DNA of 64,000 nucleotides from Burkholderia plantarii (GCF_001411805.1 NZ_CP007212.1:3658001-3722000), one strand, 5' to 3'; numbered from the stretch's first letter, positions 36,850 to 49,280 are shown. A program made the numbers and translations. The notes: a model not told the origin generated them from the letters alone.

Positions 36850-36887
36850 AAAAAAAGCGGTGCGCGAGCGAGCTGCCCGCGCACCGC
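36850..36887 (-). terminator. Terminator between the thiolase gene and the enoyl-CoA hydratase gene
   Basis: A perfect 10-bp stem (GCGGTGCGCG at 36857-36866 with CGCGCACCGC at 36878-36887) is followed on the minus strand by a run of seven T residues. It lies 23 bases after the thiolase stop and 28 bases before the hydratase start. Confidence 0.88.
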
Positions 36888-36909
36888 CGTCATCGGGTAC
36901 GCGACCCGC

Positions 36910-38109
<1,200 letters not shown>

Positions 38110-38182
38110 TTGTGGCTCCTGTCGACCCGGCCCGGCGCGCTCGCGCCGCAACGGGTCCGATGCAAAGTGGTCCGCGGCTCGC

Positions 38183-40618
38183 TCAGTTGCGCACCGGCTT
38201 GCCGGTCTGCAACATGCCCATGATCCGTTCCTGCGTCTTCTGCGTGCCGAGCAGCTCGACGAACGCGCGGCGCTCCAGCGCGAGCAGCCATTCCTCGTCC
38301 ACCGTGCTGCCGGCCTCGACGTTGCCGCCGCAGACCGCTTCCGCGATCCGGCTCGCGATCAGGAAGTCGTGCTCGCTGATGAAGCGGCCGTCGCGCATGT
38401 TGACGAGCTGCGCCTTGATGGTGGAGATCGCCGAGCGGCCGGCCACCGGGATTTCGGTGGCCTTGAGCGGCGGGCGATAGCCGGTGGCGGCCAGCGCGCG
38501 CGCTTCCTTCTTGGCCACGTCGAGCAGCTCGAACACGTTGAACACGATGGTGTCCGACGGCTTCAGGTAACCCATCGCGCGCGCGTCGTGCGCCGAGCTG
38601 GAAACCTTCGCCGTCGCCGCGTTCTCGAACGACTTCGTGACGAACTTCAGCAGCTCGCTGGTGGCGCCGGCCGCCGTGGCCGCCTCGGCCGCGCGCAGCG
38701 CCGCTTCCTTGAGGCCGCCGCCCGCGGGCACGAGGCCCACGCCCACCTCGACGAGGCCGACGTAGCTCTCCACGTGGACCACCCGCTTGGCGCTGTGCAG
38801 CATCAGCTCGCAGCCGCCGCCGAGCGCGATGCCCGACACGGCCGAGACCACCGGCACGTTCGCGTACTTCACGCGCAGCATGCCTTGCTGGAATTTCTTC
38901 ACGAACGGCTCGATGCCCTTGGCGCCGCCCATCATGAACGCGGGCATCGCCTCCTCGAGGTTCGCGCCGGCCGAGAACGGGCCGCCCGGCGTGCCGAGCT
39001 TGAGCGAGGTCGGCTGCCAGATCACCACGCCCTTGTAATCCTTCTCGGCGAGGTCGATGGCCTGCGCGAGGCCGTCGATCACGCCCGGGCCGATGGTGTT
39101 CATCTTCGACTTGAACGAGACGATCACCACGTCGTCCTCGCCCGCCCGGTCGTCCACCCAGGCGCGCACCGAATCGGTCTCGAACAGCGTCCTGCCGTAC
39201 CTCGCCGGGTCACGGCCCGCCTCGCCCAACAGCGGCGCGCGGAACACCTGGCGCTCGTAGACCGGCAGCGACGAACGCGGCACGAACCTGCCTGCGGCCG
39301 GCGACCACGAGCCCTCGGCCGTATGCACGCCGCCCTGCTCGGCCACCGCGCCCTCCAGCACCCACGACGGCAGCGGCACGCCGGCGAGCGCCTTGCCCGC
39401 GGCGATGTCTTCCTGCACCCACTCGGCCACCTGCTTCCAGCCGGCCGCCTGCCAGCCCTCGAACGGGCCTTCGTTCCAGCCGAAGCCCCAGCGGATCGCG
39501 AGATCCACGTCGCGCGCGTTGTCGGCGATCGATTCGAGGTGGACGCCGATGTAGTGGAATACGTCGCGGAACACCGACCACAGGAACTGCGCATGCGGAT
39601 GCTGGGTCTCGCGCAGCAGCTTGAGGCGCTCGGCCGGCGGTCGCTTGAGGATGCGCGCGACCGTCTCGTCGGCCTTCGTGCCGCCGTCCACGTAGCCGCC
39701 CGACTTCGGGTCGAGCACCTTGATCGCGCGGCCTTCCTTCTTGTAGAAGCCGGCACCGGTCTTCTGGCCGAGCGCGCCCTGCTTGACGAGTTCGGCGAGC
39801 ACGGCGGGCGTCTCGTAGACCGGGAAGAACGGGTCGTCGGCGAGGTTGTCCTGCATCGTCTTGATGACGTGCGCCATGGTGTCGAGGCCGACCACGTCGG
39901 CGGTGCGGAACGTCGCCGACTTGGCGCGGCCGAGCCGCGCGCCGGTCAGGTCGTCCACCTCGTCGAAGCGCAGGCCGAACTTCGCGGCCTCGGTGATCAC
40001 GGCGAGGATCGAGAAGATGCCGACGCGGTTCGCGATGAAGTTCGGCGTGTCCTTGGCGCGCACCACGCCCTTGCCGACCACGCTGGTCAGGAAGGTCTCG
40101 AGCTGGTCGAGGATCTCGCCGCGCGTATGGGCGGTCGGGATCAGTTCGACGAGGTGCATGTAGCGCGGCGGATTGAAGAAATGGACGCCGCAGAAGCGCG
40201 CCTTCAGCTCGTCGGCGAAGCCGTCCGAGAGCGCCGTGATCGACAGGCCCGAGGTGTTCGACGCGAAGATCGCGTTCGGACCGATGTGCGGCGCGACCTT
40301 CTTGTAGAGGTCATGCTTCCAGTCCATGCGCTCGGCGATCGCCTCGATCACCACGTCGCATTCGGCCAGCTGGTCGAGGTCGTCCTCGTAGTTCGCGGGC
40401 ACCAGATATTTCGCGTCGTCCTTCACGCCGAACGGCGCCGGCGACAGCTTCTTCAGGTTTTCGATGGCCTTCAGCGCAATGCCGTTCTTGGGGCCTTCCT
40501 TGGCCGGCAGATCGAACAGCAGCACCGGCACGCGCGCGTTGACGAGATGCGCGGCGATCTGCGCGCCCATCACGCCGGCGCCGAGCACGGCGACCTTGCG
40601 AATGATGAAATTGCTCAC
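38183..40618 (-). CDS. Bifunctional 3-hydroxyacyl-CoA dehydrogenase / enoyl-CoA hydratase
   Basis: The N-terminal half has the NAD-binding motif VLGAGVMGAQIA (11-22) and the 3-hydroxyacyl-CoA dehydrogenase blocks NTSGLSI and HFFNPPRYMHLVELI. The C-terminal part carries a crotonase domain (FSAGANLEEAMPAF, SGIALGGGCELMLHS). This order is the reverse of E. coli FadB, where the hydratase is first. The GTG start at 40618 has GGAGG 7 bases upstream, giving 811 residues. It sits between the acyl-CoA dehydrogenase and thiolase genes. Confidence 0.95.
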   Translation of the reverse strand: MSNFIIRKVAVLGAGVMGAQIAAHLVNARVPVLLFDLPAKEGPKNGIALKAIENLKKLSPAPFGVKDDAKYLVPANYEDDLDQLAECDVVIEAIAERMDWKHDLYKKVAPHIGPNAIFASNTSGLSITALSDGFADELKARFCGVHFFNPPRYMHLVELIPTAHTRGEILDQLETFLTSVVGKGVVRAKDTPNFIANRVGIFSILAVITEAAKFGLRFDEVDDLTGARLGRAKSATFRTADVVGLDTMAHVIKTMQDNLADDPFFPVYETPAVLAELVKQGALGQKTGAGFYKKEGRAIKVLDPKSGGYVDGGTKADETVARILKRPPAERLKLLRETQHPHAQFLWSVFRDVFHYIGVHLESIADNARDVDLAIRWGFGWNEGPFEGWQAAGWKQVAEWVQEDIAAGKALAGVPLPSWVLEGAVAEQGGVHTAEGSWSPAAGRFVPRSSLPVYERQVFRAPLLGEAGRDPARYGRTLFETDSVRAWVDDRAGEDDVVIVSFKSKMNTIGPGVIDGLAQAIDLAEKDYKGVVIWQPTSLKLGTPGGPFSAGANLEEAMPAFMMGGAKGIEPFVKKFQQGMLRVKYANVPVVSAVSGIALGGGCELMLHSAKRVVHVESYVGLVEVGVGLVPAGGGLKEAALRAAEAATAAGATSELLKFVTKSFENAATAKVSSSAHDARAMGYLKPSDTIVFNVFELLDVAKKEARALAATGYRPPLKATEIPVAGRSAISTIKAQLVNMRDGRFISEHDFLIASRIAEAVCGGNVEAGSTVDEEWLLALERRAFVELLGTQKTQERIMGMLQTGKPVRN

Positions 40619-40751
40619 GGGATTCCTCCGGATAGAGCCGCGCGTCGCGCCCGGCGGGGCTGGCTGCGGACGGCGCGGCAGATGAATCGGCTGCGGGCGC
40701 CCGGGCCGGCGGCGCCGCGTCGTGCGGCGCGTCGGCGACCCGGGCAACATG

Positions 40752-42539
40752 TCAGAACAGCGCTTCGTCGACTTCCATCAGCGTCTTCGAGCCGGCGCGC
40801 GCGGCGCGGATCGTGGCGGCCGTCTCGGGCAGCAGACGCGCGAAATAGAATCGCGCGGTGGCCAGCTTCGACTTGTAGAACGGATCGCCCGAGGCTTCCT
40901 TGTCGAGCGCGAGGCGCGCCATGCGGGCCCAGAAGTAGGCGAACACGAGGTGTCCGGCGGTGCGCAGGTACGGCACCGCGGCGGCGCCGACCTCGTCCGG
41001 GTTCTGCATCGCCTTCATGCCGATTTCCATGGTCAGCTTCTGCAGCTTCTCGCCGATGTCGGCCAGCGGATTGACGAACTCGGCCATCTCCGGCTTGACG
41101 CCCTCGGACTCGACGAATTCGGTCACGATCGCGCCGAACTTCTTCAGTTTCGCGCCCATGTCGCCGAGCACCTTGCGGCCCAGCAGGTCGAGCGACTGGA
41201 TCGAGTTGGTGCCTTCGTAGATCATGTTGATGCGCGCGTCGCGCACGTACTGCTCCATGCCCCACTCGGAGATGAAGCCGTGCCCGCCGTAGATCTGCAT
41301 CGCGTGGTTGGTACACTCGAACGCGTTGTCGGTCAGGAACGCCTTGATGATCGGCGTGAGCAGCGCGACCAGGTCGGCCGCTTCCTTGCGCGCCGACTCG
41401 TCGCCGTGCGACAGTTCCTTGTCGATCTGCAGCGCGGACCAGTACGTGAACGCGCGCGCGCCCTCGGCGTAGGCCTTCTGCGTGAGCAGCATGCGGCGCA
41501 CGTCGGGGTGGACGATGATCGGGTCGGCGGCCTTCTCGGGCGCCTTCGGACCGGTCAGCGAGCGCATCTGCAGGCGCTCCTTCGCGTAGGTCAGCGAGTT
41601 CTGGTAGGCCACCTCGGTGAGGCCGAGGCCCTGCATTCCGACACCGAGGCGCGCGGCGTTCATCATCACGAACATCGCGTTCAAGCCCTTGTTCGGCTCG
41701 CCCACCAGCCAGCCCTTCGCGTTGTCGAGGTTCATCACGCAGGTGGCGTTGCCGTGGATGCCCATCTTGTGCTCGATCGAGCCGCACTTGATGCCGTTGC
41801 GCTCGCCCGGCTCGCCCGACGCGTCGGGGATGAACTTCGGCACGATGAACAGCGAAATGCCCTTGGTGCCCTGCGGCGCGTCCGGCAGGCGCGCGAGCAC
41901 CAGGTGGACGATGTTGGCCGCCATGTCGTGCTCGCCGCTCGAGATGAAGATCTTCGTGCCGCTGATCGAGTAGGCGCCGTCGCCGGTCGGCTCGGCCTTG
42001 GTGCGCAGGATGCCGAGATCGGTGCCGCAATGCGGCTCGGTCAGGCACATGGTGCCGGTCCATTCGCCCGACACGAGCTTCGGCAGGTATTGCTGCTGCA
42101 GTTCCGGCGCGCCGTGAGCGTGCAGGCATTCGTAGGCGCCGTGCGAAAGACCCGGATACATGGTCCAGGCCTGGTTCGCCGAGTTCATCATCTCGTAGAG
42201 CGCGTTGTTGACGAACGCGGGCAGCCCCTGGCCGCCGTACTCGGGATCGCAGCCGAGCGCGGGCCAGCCCGCGTCGATGTACTGGCGGTACGCGTCCTTG
42301 AAGCCGGTGGGGGTGGTGACCACGCCGTCACCCTCGTACTTGCAGCCTTCGCGGTCGCCCACCTGGTTGAGCGGGAACAGCACCTCGGCGCAGAACTTGC
42401 CGGCTTCCTCGAGCACCTGGTTGATGGTGTCGGCGTCGAGATCCGCGTGTTTCGGCATCTGCTTCAGTTCGGCTTCGACATTGAGCAACTCGTGCAGCAC
42501 GAATTGCATGTCGCGCAGCGGGGCAACGTACTGTCCCAT
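40752..42539 (-). CDS. Acyl-CoA dehydrogenase (long form, about 595 aa)
   Basis: This FAD flavoprotein catalyses the first step of beta-oxidation. The conserved CLTEPHCGTDLG and GTKIFISSGEHD segments bind FAD and substrate, the IYEGTNSIQSLDLLGRK block is the C-terminal signature, and an extra C-terminal domain accounts for the length of 595 residues. It resembles the FadE5/DmdC-type branch, not classical short-chain dehydrogenases. The start MGQYVAPLRDM has GGAGAG upstream. It is the first structural gene of the cluster, downstream of a TetR gene. Confidence 0.94.
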   Translation of the reverse strand: MGQYVAPLRDMQFVLHELLNVEAELKQMPKHADLDADTINQVLEEAGKFCAEVLFPLNQVGDREGCKYEGDGVVTTPTGFKDAYRQYIDAGWPALGCDPEYGGQGLPAFVNNALYEMMNSANQAWTMYPGLSHGAYECLHAHGAPELQQQYLPKLVSGEWTGTMCLTEPHCGTDLGILRTKAEPTGDGAYSISGTKIFISSGEHDMAANIVHLVLARLPDAPQGTKGISLFIVPKFIPDASGEPGERNGIKCGSIEHKMGIHGNATCVMNLDNAKGWLVGEPNKGLNAMFVMMNAARLGVGMQGLGLTEVAYQNSLTYAKERLQMRSLTGPKAPEKAADPIIVHPDVRRMLLTQKAYAEGARAFTYWSALQIDKELSHGDESARKEAADLVALLTPIIKAFLTDNAFECTNHAMQIYGGHGFISEWGMEQYVRDARINMIYEGTNSIQSLDLLGRKVLGDMGAKLKKFGAIVTEFVESEGVKPEMAEFVNPLADIGEKLQKLTMEIGMKAMQNPDEVGAAAVPYLRTAGHLVFAYFWARMARLALDKEASGDPFYKSKLATARFYFARLLPETAATIRAARAGSKTLMEVDEALF

Positions 42540-42595
42540 GACTCTCTCCAAAGATAGGGCACTGGCTCGAGCCTCGCGCGGGCGTCACGGCACCG

Positions 42596-43195
42596 CTACC
42601 GGCTCTCGCTCTGATACGAAACGATCGTCTTTTCCAGCGCGGCCCAGGTCAGGCGCACGCCATCCGGCAGATGCAGGAAGCGGGCGTCGTGATGCAGGCC
42701 GAGCGTGAAGCTGTACAACTCGAAGAGCATCACGTCCGGAGCGGTGTCCGGGCGTAGATGGCCTTCATCCTTCGCCTGCGAAATCGCGCGCAGCAGCGCG
42801 GCGCGCCAGGCCGTCACGCTTGCTATCAACTGCTCGCGCACCGGACTGTCGGGCCGGTCGTCGTACTCCACGGCGCCGCTGATGTAGATGCATCCGGTGG
42901 TCACTTCCTGGATGCGCTTCTCGATCCAGCGGGCCAGCATCGCACGCAGGCGCGGCAGGCCGCGCGGCTCGCGCAGGCTCGGAAAGAACACCTCGCTCTC
43001 GAAGCGGCGGTGATACTCTCGCACGACCTCCACCTGCAGGTCTTCGCGCGAGCCGAAGTGCGCGAACACGCCGCTCTTGCTCATCTGCATGCGCTCGGCC
43101 AGCAGGCCGATCGTCAGACCCTCCAGCCCGTCACGGCTGGCGAGGTCCAAAGCTGCTTCGAGTATCGCGGCACGCGTCTGTTCGCCTTTTCGCAT
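42596..43195 (-). CDS. TetR-family transcriptional regulator
   Basis: The helix-turn-helix covers about residues 20-45 (LTIGLLAERMQMSKSGVFAHFGSRE), and the rest is a helical ligand domain with FLHLPDGVRLTWAALE near its end. I start at 43195 (MRKGEQTRAAILEAAL); the upstream part of the longer frame is not protein-like. It lies directly upstream of the acyl-CoA dehydrogenase gene in the same direction, so it probably represses the cluster and responds to an acyl-CoA, as FadR/PsrA-type TetR regulators do. Confidence 0.9.
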   Translation of the reverse strand: MRKGEQTRAAILEAALDLASRDGLEGLTIGLLAERMQMSKSGVFAHFGSREDLQVEVVREYHRRFESEVFFPSLREPRGLPRLRAMLARWIEKRIQEVTTGCIYISGAVEYDDRPDSPVREQLIASVTAWRAALLRAISQAKDEGHLRPDTAPDVMLFELYSFTLGLHHDARFLHLPDGVRLTWAALEKTIVSYQSESR

Positions 43196-43287
43196 AAGCT
43201 TTATGTCTAAACCGTCCAAGGGGTGATCCAGAAAATCGAACGGCCGTACTATTATTGAGTGCGGCCGTCTGTCGAACAAGGAAATTA

Positions 43288-43305
43288 TTAGATTCGGGTG
43301 TCTAA
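43288..43305. promoter_or_regulatory. Inverted repeat upstream of the TetR gene (possible operator)
   Basis: TTAGA at 43288-43292 and TCTAA at 43301-43305 form an inverted repeat with an 8-base centre. A further GTCTAA lies at 43205, closer to the TetR start. An autoregulatory TetR operator is plausible but unproven. Confidence 0.35.
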
Positions 43306-43450
43306 CCGCCCCGTGATGGTTCTCAGGTCATGGCGGCCTGTGCGGCAAGGGTTTACCAGTGCCCTGCAGGGCGCCGCGGCAGGTCCGCCGGGCGCGCAAC
43401 GAACGGGCCCGCGGCCCGCGTTCCGGCCGGCGCCGGCCGGCCGTGACGGA

Positions 43451-44725
43451 CTAGTCGTAGCCGCCCACCGTCAGCAGCTTCATCGACCAGCGGTACGCGG
43501 TGTACGCGAGCCAGTTCATCAGCCGCTCCAGCGGCGGACGCGCCGCGTAGCGGGCCGCGTCGATCTCGCGACCGTCCGCGAACGCCGCGTCGATCGCCTC
43601 GCGCAGCGCGCCGATCTCGGCGTCGTGTTTCACCAGCACCACGTTCGCCTCGTTGTTGAGCATCAGGCTCAGCGCATCGAGGTTCGACGAACCGATCGTC
43701 GCCCAGCCGTCGTCGACCACCGCCACCTTGCCGTGCAGCATGCTCCGGTCGTACTCGGCCACCCGCACGCCGGCGCGCAGCAACGCATGATAAAGGAACG
43801 GCACCGCCGTATCGAGCGCGACGAATTCCTTCCGGCCGATCAGTACGCGCACCTCGACGCCGCGTCGCGCCGCGTTGGTCAGCGCGCGGCGCAGCTTGCG
43901 TCCCGGCATGAAATACGGATTGGCCAGCACCACCGCCTGGCGCGCGCGGCCGATCGCGGCCAGGTAGGCCTTCTCGATCGCGCGCCGGTTCAACACGTTG
44001 TCACGCGCGACAAACGCCACGCTCGGCTCGGTCACGTTGCGCAGCGCGCCCACCTTGACCCAGCGGTGGTTGCGCATCCAGCGCCGGAAGCGCGCGGCGA
44101 ACGCTTCGCTCGTCACCATCGGCGGCGCGTACTGCGCGTAGCGCTTGTGGCCCATCCGCACGCGATACCACTGCACCTCGAACGCCGCGCGCACGTCGAC
44201 CACGGCCGGCCCGGCCAGCTCGACGGCGAAATCCCAGCGCGGGAACGGCAGGCGCTCGCCGTTGTGCTCGTAGTCGTCCACCACGTTGATGCCGCCGCAG
44301 AACGCGTAGGCGTCATCGATGCAGGCGAGCTTGCGGTGCGTGCGCGAGAAGCCGAGGCGGCCGAACAGGTAGCGGTTGTAGATGCGGTGCTCGATGCCGG
44401 CTTCCTGCCAGCTGTCGAACAGCGGCAGGCGCGCGGTGCCGACGCCGTCGGTGATCACGCGCACGTGGACACCGCGCCCGGCCGCGCGCAGCAGCGCGTC
44501 GGACACCAGGCGGCCGGCCGGGTCGTCGCAGAAGATGTAGGTTTCCAGCAGCACCGACACCGAGGCCTCGTCGATGCGGCGCACCAGCGCCGGGAAGAAC
44601 TCGGCGCCGCCGTGGCGCAGCGTGACGGTGTTGCCGGAGCTGAACGCGAGCCGCGACGACGACCCGCGCTCCTGCAGGAACAGATCCCGCAACTGGGTGA
44701 GGCGCAGCCGGTTGCCGCCGCTCAT
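43451..44725 (-). CDS. clsB: Cardiolipin synthase B-like phospholipase D family protein
   Basis: The protein has two HKD motifs: HRKLACIDD (His130, Lys132, Asp137) and LHGKVAVVDDGWATIGSSN (His331, Lys333, Asp338). It has 424 residues and lacks the two N-terminal membrane spans of ClsA, which fits ClsB, an enzyme that makes cardiolipin or phosphatidylglycerol from phospholipid. A C-terminal hydrophobic, tryptophan-rich segment (MNWLAYTAYRWSM) may touch the membrane. Its start overlaps the stop of the Nudix gene by four bases (ATGA). Confidence 0.9.
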   Translation of the reverse strand: MSGGNRLRLTQLRDLFLQERGSSSRLAFSSGNTVTLRHGGAEFFPALVRRIDEASVSVLLETYIFCDDPAGRLVSDALLRAAGRGVHVRVITDGVGTARLPLFDSWQEAGIEHRIYNRYLFGRLGFSRTHRKLACIDDAYAFCGGINVVDDYEHNGERLPFPRWDFAVELAGPAVVDVRAAFEVQWYRVRMGHKRYAQYAPPMVTSEAFAARFRRWMRNHRWVKVGALRNVTEPSVAFVARDNVLNRRAIEKAYLAAIGRARQAVVLANPYFMPGRKLRRALTNAARRGVEVRVLIGRKEFVALDTAVPFLYHALLRAGVRVAEYDRSMLHGKVAVVDDGWATIGSSNLDALSLMLNNEANVVLVKHDAEIGALREAIDAAFADGREIDAARYAARPPLERLMNWLAYTAYRWSMKLLTVGGYD

Positions 44726-45198
44726 GCCTCACGCGCCGCGAGGCGCGCGGGAAGCTGGAGGATCGCCTCGGCGTTGGACGGCGAGTAGCAGCGCGCGGCC
44801 GCCTCGCGGTACGGCAGCCAAAGATGGTCGGTGTGCTCGCGCGGCGACAGCGTGACGGGAGTGCCGGCCGGCACCTCGAGGCTGAACCAGTGCTCGGTGT
44901 TGCGCGTGACGCCGGGCGCGTAGCGGTGCCGGTACTGCGGATAGATCGAGTATGCGATCTGGTGGCGCCAGTCGAGGAGCGCGGCGGCCGGCACGCCCTC
45001 GCCGCCGACCACGATGCCGGTTTCCTCGCCGACCTCGCGGACCGCCGTGGCGGCGAGCGGCTCGTCCGGCCAGTCCTTCGCGCCCGTCACCGACTGCCAG
45101 AAGCCGGGCAGGTCGGCGCGCTTGATGATCAGCACGTCGAGCGCGGCGGTGTGGATCACGACCAGCACGGATTCGGGGATTTTTGGCGGCTTCGTCAT
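44722..45198 (-). CDS. nudB: Nudix hydrolase, dihydroneopterin triphosphate diphosphatase-like
   Basis: The Nudix box is VTGAKDWPDEPLAATAVREVGEETGI (residues 37-62), with REVGEETGI exact and one extra residue before the first glutamate. Overall spacing and the SVLVVIHTAALDVLIIKRADLPGFWQS start match NudB, which removes pyrophosphate from dihydroneopterin triphosphate in folate synthesis. It has 158 residues. The four-base overlap with clsB implies coupled translation. Confidence 0.82.
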   Translation of the reverse strand: MTKPPKIPESVLVVIHTAALDVLIIKRADLPGFWQSVTGAKDWPDEPLAATAVREVGEETGIVVGGEGVPAAALLDWRHQIAYSIYPQYRHRYAPGVTRNTEHWFSLEVPAGTPVTLSPREHTDHLWLPYREAAARCYSPSNAEAILQLPARLAAREA

Positions 45199-45346
45199 TG
45201 CGGGTGCGGCCGCCCGCGCGGGAATTCGCGCCGGCCAGCCGGGGACTTCGGGACCGGCAGACTGTACCGCAAAACGAAGGCCGCCGCGTGTCGGGGCACG
45301 GGCGAGCACCGCCGCCGGAGGGCGGGTACGCGCGCCGCGCCGTGCC

Positions 45347-46285
45347 TCAGGCGCGCGGCACGACGATCAGCAGCACCGACAGCGAGACGATCGACGCGAC
45401 GGTCGAGAACAGGATCGTGCGCGAGGTGACCTGCGGCTCGCGCCGGTAGAACTCCGCGAGCATGAAGGGCCCGGTGCCGGTGGGCAGCGCGGCCAGCACC
45501 ACCGCCATCGCGACCAGCATCGGCGGCAGGCCGAACACGCGCGCCGACAGCCACCAGGTCAGCGCCGGCTGCACCACCAGCTTGATGGTCGAGAGCAGCA
45601 ACGCGTCGGGCAGCACGCCGTGTGCGGGCCGCCTCTCGGCGAGGAACAGCCCGAGGCTGACCAGCGCGCAGGGGCTGGCCGCGCCGCCGAGCAGCTTCAG
45701 GAAGGTCTCGACGCTGGCGGGCGGCGCGACGTGGGCGGCCGACGCCAGCGCGCCGACGATCGGCGAGACGATCAGCGGATTGCGCCCGAGCGAGCCGAGC
45801 ACCTTCAGCGCGAGCCGGTGCGGCGCGCGCTCGCTCTGCAGGCCGACCTCGATCAGCACGATCGCGAAGCCGAACAGCACGCAGGCGACGATGATGGTGG
45901 CGATGGTGGTCGGCATCAGGCCGGCCGGCCCGAACACCAGCAGGCAGAGCGGGAAGCCGATGTAGCCGGTGTTCGGGTAGGCGGCCGCGATCGCATCGAC
46001 GCTCGCGTCGGCCAGCGGCCGGCCGCGCGCGAGCCGCAGCGCCAGCACCGCCACGAACGACACGGCGCAGGCGATCGAGAACGCCGCGACGAAGCGCGGC
46101 TGGTCGAGCTGCGCCCAGGTGGCATGCGCCATCACGTCGAACAGCAGCGCCGGCAGCGCCAGCCAGACCACGAAGCGGTTCAGTTCCGAGGCGGCGGTCG
46201 GGCCGAGCAGGCCGCGGCGACGGCACAGGAAGCCGGCCAGGATCAGCGCGAAGATGGGAAGCAGGATGGGCAGCGTAGCGGACAC
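45347..46285 (-). CDS. AEC-family permease (auxin efflux carrier-like)
   Basis: The 312-residue protein has about ten hydrophobic spans arranged in two halves, and the family motifs NRFVVWLALPALLFDV and YPNTGYIGFPLCLLVFG are visible. Bacterial members usually export or import small carboxylates such as malonate or malate. It is divergent from a LysR gene, which probably controls it. The substrate is not known. Confidence 0.88.
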   Translation of the reverse strand: MSATLPILLPIFALILAGFLCRRRGLLGPTAASELNRFVVWLALPALLFDVMAHATWAQLDQPRFVAAFSIACAVSFVAVLALRLARGRPLADASVDAIAAAYPNTGYIGFPLCLLVFGPAGLMPTTIATIIVACVLFGFAIVLIEVGLQSERAPHRLALKVLGSLGRNPLIVSPIVGALASAAHVAPPASVETFLKLLGGAASPCALVSLGLFLAERRPAHGVLPDALLLSTIKLVVQPALTWWLSARVFGLPPMLVAMAVVLAALPTGTGPFMLAEFYRREPQVTSRTILFSTVASIVSLSVLLIVVPRA

Positions 46286-46432
46286 GGCGGGACTCGGTCA
46301 GGAAGACGGACGACAATCGACACGAAGCGCGCGCCGGGTAAACCCGCAACTTCGGAAAACGAAGGAGGGTAGCTTGCCTGCTTGATACAATCCAATGCGA
46401 TTTTTAAGCTGTCTCGATACCTTTTTTGCATC
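46286..46432. promoter_or_regulatory. Divergent promoter region between AEC permease and LysR genes
   Basis: The 147-base gap is AT-rich in its right half. TACAAT at 46386-46391 is a candidate -10 for the LysR gene. T-N11-A type elements are frequent here, as expected for LysR binding, but none is compelling. Confidence 0.4.
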
Positions 46433-47299
46433 GTGCTCGATATCAAGCCGCTCCGCTATTTCGTGACGCTCGCCGAGACCGGCCATTTCGGCCGCGCGGC
46501 GACGCGGCTGAACCTGTCACAGCCGCCGCTGTCGCGGCAGATCGCGGCGCTGGAAGCCTCGCTCGGCGTGACGCTGGTCGAGCGTGGGCCGCGCGGCGTC
46601 ACGCTGACGCCGGCCGGCGAGCGTTTCCGCGACGACGCCAAGGCGATCCTGGCGGCGGTCGAGCGCGCCGCGCACCATGCACGCGCGGCCGCCTCGGGCG
46701 CCGCCGGCAAGCTGACGGTGGGGTTCACGATGTGCGCGGCCTACAGCGTGGTGCCGCGCTACGCACGCGAGTTCGGCGCGGCCTGGCCCGAGGTGGCGCT
46801 GCACCTGCGCGAGACGGTGTCGAACGATCTCGCCGAACAGGTGCTGAACGGCCATATCGACGCGGCGATCCTGTTTCCCGGCGCGCCGCACGAGGGGCTC
46901 GCGCAGCGCACCGTCGTCACCGAGCCGCTGTGCGTCGCGCTGTCCCGCGAGCATCCGCGCGCGCGGGCGCGCCGGCTGCGGATCGCCGAGCTGGCCGACG
47001 AGCCGTTCGTGATGGCGGTCGAGGCCGTCGCGCCCACGCTGCGCGCCGCCATCGTCGACCATTGCCGGCACGGCGGCTTCGAGCCGAACATCCGCCTTGA
47101 AGTGCAGCTGCAGCAGACCGTGCTCGGACTCGTCGACGAGGGCGTCGGCGTCGCGCTGGTGCCCGAATCGATGCGGCGCGCGCAGTGGGCCGGCGTGGTG
47201 TTCCGGCCGCTCGTCGACGCGCCGACCATCGAGCAGGCGCTGGTCTGGTCGCCTTCGAACCGCAATCCGTGCCTCGAGCGATTCCTGGCGATCGCCTGA
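46433..47299 (+). CDS. LysR-family transcriptional regulator
   Basis: The N-terminus has the LysR helix-turn-helix (RYFVTLAETGHFGRAATRLN, then SQPPLSRQIAALEASLGV) and the effector domain follows (LTVGFTMCAAYSVVPRYAREF, DEGVGVALVPESM). The start is put at GTG 46433 (MLDIKPLRYF, 288 residues), the usual LysR beginning; the TTG at 46382 would add an unlikely extension. It faces the AEC permease gene and probably regulates it in response to a small acid. Confidence 0.93.
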   Translation: MLDIKPLRYFVTLAETGHFGRAATRLNLSQPPLSRQIAALEASLGVTLVERGPRGVTLTPAGERFRDDAKAILAAVERAAHHARAAASGAAGKLTVGFTMCAAYSVVPRYAREFGAAWPEVALHLRETVSNDLAEQVLNGHIDAAILFPGAPHEGLAQRTVVTEPLCVALSREHPRARARRLRIAELADEPFVMAVEAVAPTLRAAIVDHCRHGGFEPNIRLEVQLQQTVLGLVDEGVGVALVPESMRRAQWAGVVFRPLVDAPTIEQALVWSPSNRNPCLERFLAIA

Positions 47300-47343
47300 A
47301 CGAAACGCGCGGCGCGGACCTCGCACAATCATGCGCCGCACGA

Positions 47344-47381
47344 CAAAAAAGCCCGGCCGGTGTGGCCACCGGCCGGGCTTT
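47344..47381 (-). terminator. Terminator of aspS
   Basis: A 13-bp perfect stem (AAGCCCGGCCGGT with ACCGGCCGGGCTT) has a 6-base loop and is followed on the minus strand by TTTTTTG. It lies 45 bases past the aspS stop. The LysR gene on the plus strand ends nearby and may share it. Confidence 0.9.
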
Positions 47382-47425
47382 ATCGATTCGGCCACCACCC
47401 GCGCCAGGCGCGGGCTGCCGCCGCG

Positions 47426-49225
<1,800 letters not shown>

Positions 49226-49280
49226 GATGTTTGCTTTCGTTCGGTTTGATCAACGGGGCGCAACACGCACACCCAGGGCG

